A DNA stretch of 9,856 bases, from positions 1-9,856 of the forward strand of contig CALZEK010000036.1 in the NCBI GenBank assembly GCA_945639745.1. The letters are read 5' to 3'. The notes under the pieces were generated by a model that saw only the letters and a list, made by a program, of their open reading frames with translations, had not been told where the DNA came from and made no database searches. Origin of the DNA: an uncultured Bacillaceae bacterium. Lineage in GTDB: Bacteria; Bacillota; Bacilli; Bacillales; Amphibacillaceae. Below are positions 8,171 to 9,856 of this stretch, one piece after another. Positions within the stretch are counted from its first letter, which is position 1; each line of letters opens with the position of its first letter. The translations under genes were made by a program, and so were the position numbers.

Positions 8171-8183
8171 GGTGATCTTATGA
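8148..8183 (+). other. Out-of-frame remnant of the mraY 3' end
   Basis: Read from 8148 these bases encode [11 protein letters not shown] followed by TGA at 8181-8183. This resembles the usual end of Bacillales MraY (a hydrophobic helix ending in G-I-x-I-E-V-W-L). The frame differs from the mraY body, which can be followed to TTT at 8144-8146. Restoring W plus six residues, that is 20 bases inserted between 8147 and 8148, gives a 324-residue protein, the length I recall for B. subtilis MraY. The TGA would overlap the murD ATG as ATGA, a typical coupled junction. Confidence 0.8.
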
Positions 8184-9541
8184 TGAGTAAGTTTGTTAAT
8201 TTCCCTTATAAAAAAGTTTTAGTGTTAGGACTTGCTAAGAGTGGGTTTGCAACAGCTAAAGTTCTCAATAATCATCAGATTGATCTCGTGGTAAATGATT
8301 TATCGGCAGAGGAAAGTGACCCACTTGTTCAAAAGTTAAAAGCAAAAGATATAAAAGTTGTTTTAGGATCGCATCCGTTAGAGTTATTGGAAGATATAGA
8401 CTTAATTGTGAAAAATCCAGGTATTCCTTATAGTAATGACTTATTAGTTGAAGCGATTAAAAGAAATATACCTATAATCACAGAGGTAGAATTAACATAT
8501 CATTTATTAAGTAAGCAAACATTAATTGGCATCACTGGATCAAACGGTAAAACTACAACAACATCTCTCGTTAGAGAAATGTTTAAAGAGAGTAAGGAAA
8601 ATATAGTAACGGCAGGGAATATAGGGACTGTTTCAATTGAAGTAGTTGAAGACTTGAATCCAGAAGATAATTTATTGCTTGAATTGTCTTCATTTCAACT
8701 GCAAGGTACAAAAACATTTAAACCGCATATTGCTGCTTTGTTGAATTTATACGAAGCACATATCGATTATCACGGATCATTTTTAAAATATTGCGAAGCA
8801 AAAGCTAATATTTTTAAAAATCAAACAAATGATGATTTCTTAGTATATAATTATGATGACGATCAAGTAGCTAAAGCGGCCCGAAAAAGTGAAGCGACTT
8901 TAATACCATTTTCAATAAAAACATCAGTTAAAGAAGGCGCTTGGAGAGATGAAAAATATCTATATTTTAAAAGCGAACAAATAATTAGAATTAAGGATAT
9001 TGTTTTGGTCGGAGATCATAACTTATCTAATATATTAGCTGCGGTGGCTATAGCTAAATTAAGAAATATAGATACACAATCGATTCGAAATGTGTTAAAG
9101 GTTTTTTCAGGTGTAAAGCATCGTTTAGAATTTGTTTGCATGAAACAAGGAAGGTATTTTTATAACGATTCAAAAGCGACTAATATCTTAGCAACAGAAC
9201 AAGCGCTAAAAGCATTTCAATCACCGACGATATTATTAGCTGGTGGTTTAGATCGAGGAGATGATTTTTCACCACTTATTCCTTTACTTAAAAATGTGAA
9301 AACATTAGTTTTATTTGGAGAAACTAAAGAAAAATTAGCACAAATCGGATTGGAAGCAGGTTTAAATAATGTTTTTTTAGTTGATACAATGAAAGAAGCG
9401 GTTGAAAAGGCTTATAAAGAATCAAATGAATCGGATGTTATTTTACTCTCACCTGCATGTGCAAGTTGGGATCAGTATAAAACATTTGAAGAACGTGGAG
9501 ATTCATTTATTGAAAGCATAAAAGACTTAACTGAAATTTAA
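8180..9541 (+). CDS. murD: MurD, UDP-MurNAc-L-alanine:D-glutamate ligase
   Basis: 453 residues, normal for the family. MurD adds D-glutamate to UDP-MurNAc-L-Ala with ATP in the cytoplasm. The N-terminal UMP-binding domain starts VLVLGLAKSGFA. The ATP loop GITGSNGKTTT is at residues 117-127. GNIGT, LELSSFQL and NLYEAHIDYHGSFLKYCEAKANIF follow; the last includes the lysine region that is carbamylated in this family. The C-terminal domain has NDSKATN, LAGGLDRGDDF and LSPACASWDQYKTFEERG, all MurD signatures. Two adjacent ATG codons (8180 and 8183) are possible starts. The binding site GAGGTGATC (8169-8177) serves either, and 8180 would give a 4-base overlap with the ancestral mraY stop. In B. subtilis spoVE and murG follow; here the next gene is divIB, as in Staphylococcus. 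Confidence 0.96.
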   Translation: MMSKFVNFPYKKVLVLGLAKSGFATAKVLNNHQIDLVVNDLSAEESDPLVQKLKAKDIKVVLGSHPLELLEDIDLIVKNPGIPYSNDLLVEAIKRNIPIITEVELTYHLLSKQTLIGITGSNGKTTTTSLVREMFKESKENIVTAGNIGTVSIEVVEDLNPEDNLLLELSSFQLQGTKTFKPHIAALLNLYEAHIDYHGSFLKYCEAKANIFKNQTNDDFLVYNYDDDQVAKAARKSEATLIPFSIKTSVKEGAWRDEKYLYFKSEQIIRIKDIVLVGDHNLSNILAAVAIAKLRNIDTQSIRNVLKVFSGVKHRLEFVCMKQGRYFYNDSKATNILATEQALKAFQSPTILLAGGLDRGDDFSPLIPLLKNVKTLVLFGETKEKLAQIGLEAGLNNVFLVDTMKEAVEKAYKESNESDVILLSPACASWDQYKTFEERGDSFIESIKDLTEI

Positions 9542-9607
9542 ATATATTGGCACTAAACATATTATTAAAATAAGTAGATAATAAACTTGAATTCAATTGT
9601 GTAAGTA

Positions 9608-9639
9608 TTGTTTTTTTTAAGCTACTAATATGCTATAAT
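9608..9639 (+). promoter_or_regulatory. Extended -10 promoter upstream of divIB
   Basis: TATGCTATAAT (9629-9639) combines a perfect TATAAT at 9634-9639 with a perfect TRTGN -16 element (TATGC), as used by Gram-positive sigma-A promoters. A clear -35 is lacking: TTGTTT at 9608-9613 is 20 bases away, longer than ideal, and the rest is a T run. Initiation near 9646 gives a leader of about 44 bases. It lies in the 148-base gap after murD, where no convincing terminator is seen, so divIB may also be reached by read-through. Confidence 0.7.
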
Positions 9640-9689
9640 GAAAGATGGAAACAATTTAACTTAAAATGAGATAAAAGGAAGATTAAAGA

Positions 9690-9856
9690 ATGGATAAAAA
9701 GAAAATTGTTTCAATCGATGAAATACAAGATGTTGAATTGAAACAAACGAACAAGCGAAAAGCAAAGCGTAAACTCTTTTTTTATCTATTTATATTCTTG
9801 CTGCTTATTTTAATTATTATTTATTTACAATCTTCATTGAGTCATGTGATGGAAGT
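9690..9856 (+). CDS. divIB: DivIB/FtsQ, cell division protein (3'-truncated)
   Basis: Only the first 55 codons are in the window. They encode a basic cytoplasmic tail (MDKKKIVSIDEIQDVE, then lysine/arginine-rich to residue 28), a membrane helix at about 29-46, and the start of the extracellular part, YLQSSLSHVMEV. The pattern of basic tail, helix and Y-L-Q-x-x-x-S-x-V matches B. subtilis DivIB, and the position after murD matches Staphylococcus divIB. The missing remainder should contain the POTRA and beta domains. DivIB works with FtsL and DivIC at the septum. AAAGGAAG (9674-9681) is placed 8 bases before the ATG. The identification relies partly on gene order because only a short segment is visible. 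Confidence 0.88.
   Translation, partial: MDKKKIVSIDEIQDVELKQTNKRKAKRKLFFYLFIFLLLILIIIYLQSSLSHVME

Noticed and set aside
9542..9570. A/T hairpin after murD as a terminator
   Set aside because: Only a few A-T pairs can form and there is no G/C stem or following T run, so it cannot be supported.

Overview
The window is a nine-gene stretch of the division and cell wall (dcw) cluster of a low-G+C Gram-positive bacterium of the order Bacillales. All genes lie on the plus strand: bshC (5' end cut off), mraZ, rsmH (mraW), ftsL, pbpB, murF, mraY, murD and divIB/ftsQ (3' end cut off). The order assignment rests on bshC (bacillithiol synthesis) beside mraZ, on the strong resemblance of MraZ, RsmH, MraY, MurD and DivIB to Bacillus/Staphylococcus versions, on A/T-rich codon use, and on AGGTG-type ribosome binding sites. 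The layout is closer to Staphylococcus or other non-sporulating Bacillales than to Bacillus subtilis: spoVD, murE, spoVE and murG are all absent from their B. subtilis positions, and murD is followed directly by divIB. I cannot name the genus.

Region by region: bshC ends at a perfect-stem terminator (about 1489-1520). The 193-base gap before mraZ holds a candidate promoter and three 10-bp direct repeats (GTGGTGAATT, GTGGTGAATT, GTGGTAAGAT) that look like a MraZ operator. mraZ-rsmH-ftsL-pbpB form a tight block with short gaps or a 1-base overlap, closed by a second terminator (5717-5763). An extended -10 promoter then starts a second block, murF-mraY-murD. A 148-base gap with a very good extended -10 promoter precedes divIB.

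The genes cooperate in septal peptidoglycan synthesis. MurD and MurF build the UDP-MurNAc-pentapeptide, MraY moves it to the lipid carrier as lipid I, PBP2B cross-links the septal wall, and FtsL and DivIB are membrane partners of that transpeptidase in the divisome. RsmH methylates 16S rRNA, MraZ is the cluster's transcription factor, and BshC makes the thiol bacillithiol and is probably only a neighbour.

The observation most worth checking is that mraY, normally essential, appears broken near its 3' end by a net loss of about 20 bases at 8147/8148. The ancestral last 11 codons are still readable in another frame and end in a TGA that overlaps the murD start. Nothing in the window looks like a wholly new system. 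The unusual points are the mraY lesion, the operator repeats (one possible copy doubling as the mraZ ribosome binding site), and murF in the slot where murE usually sits.
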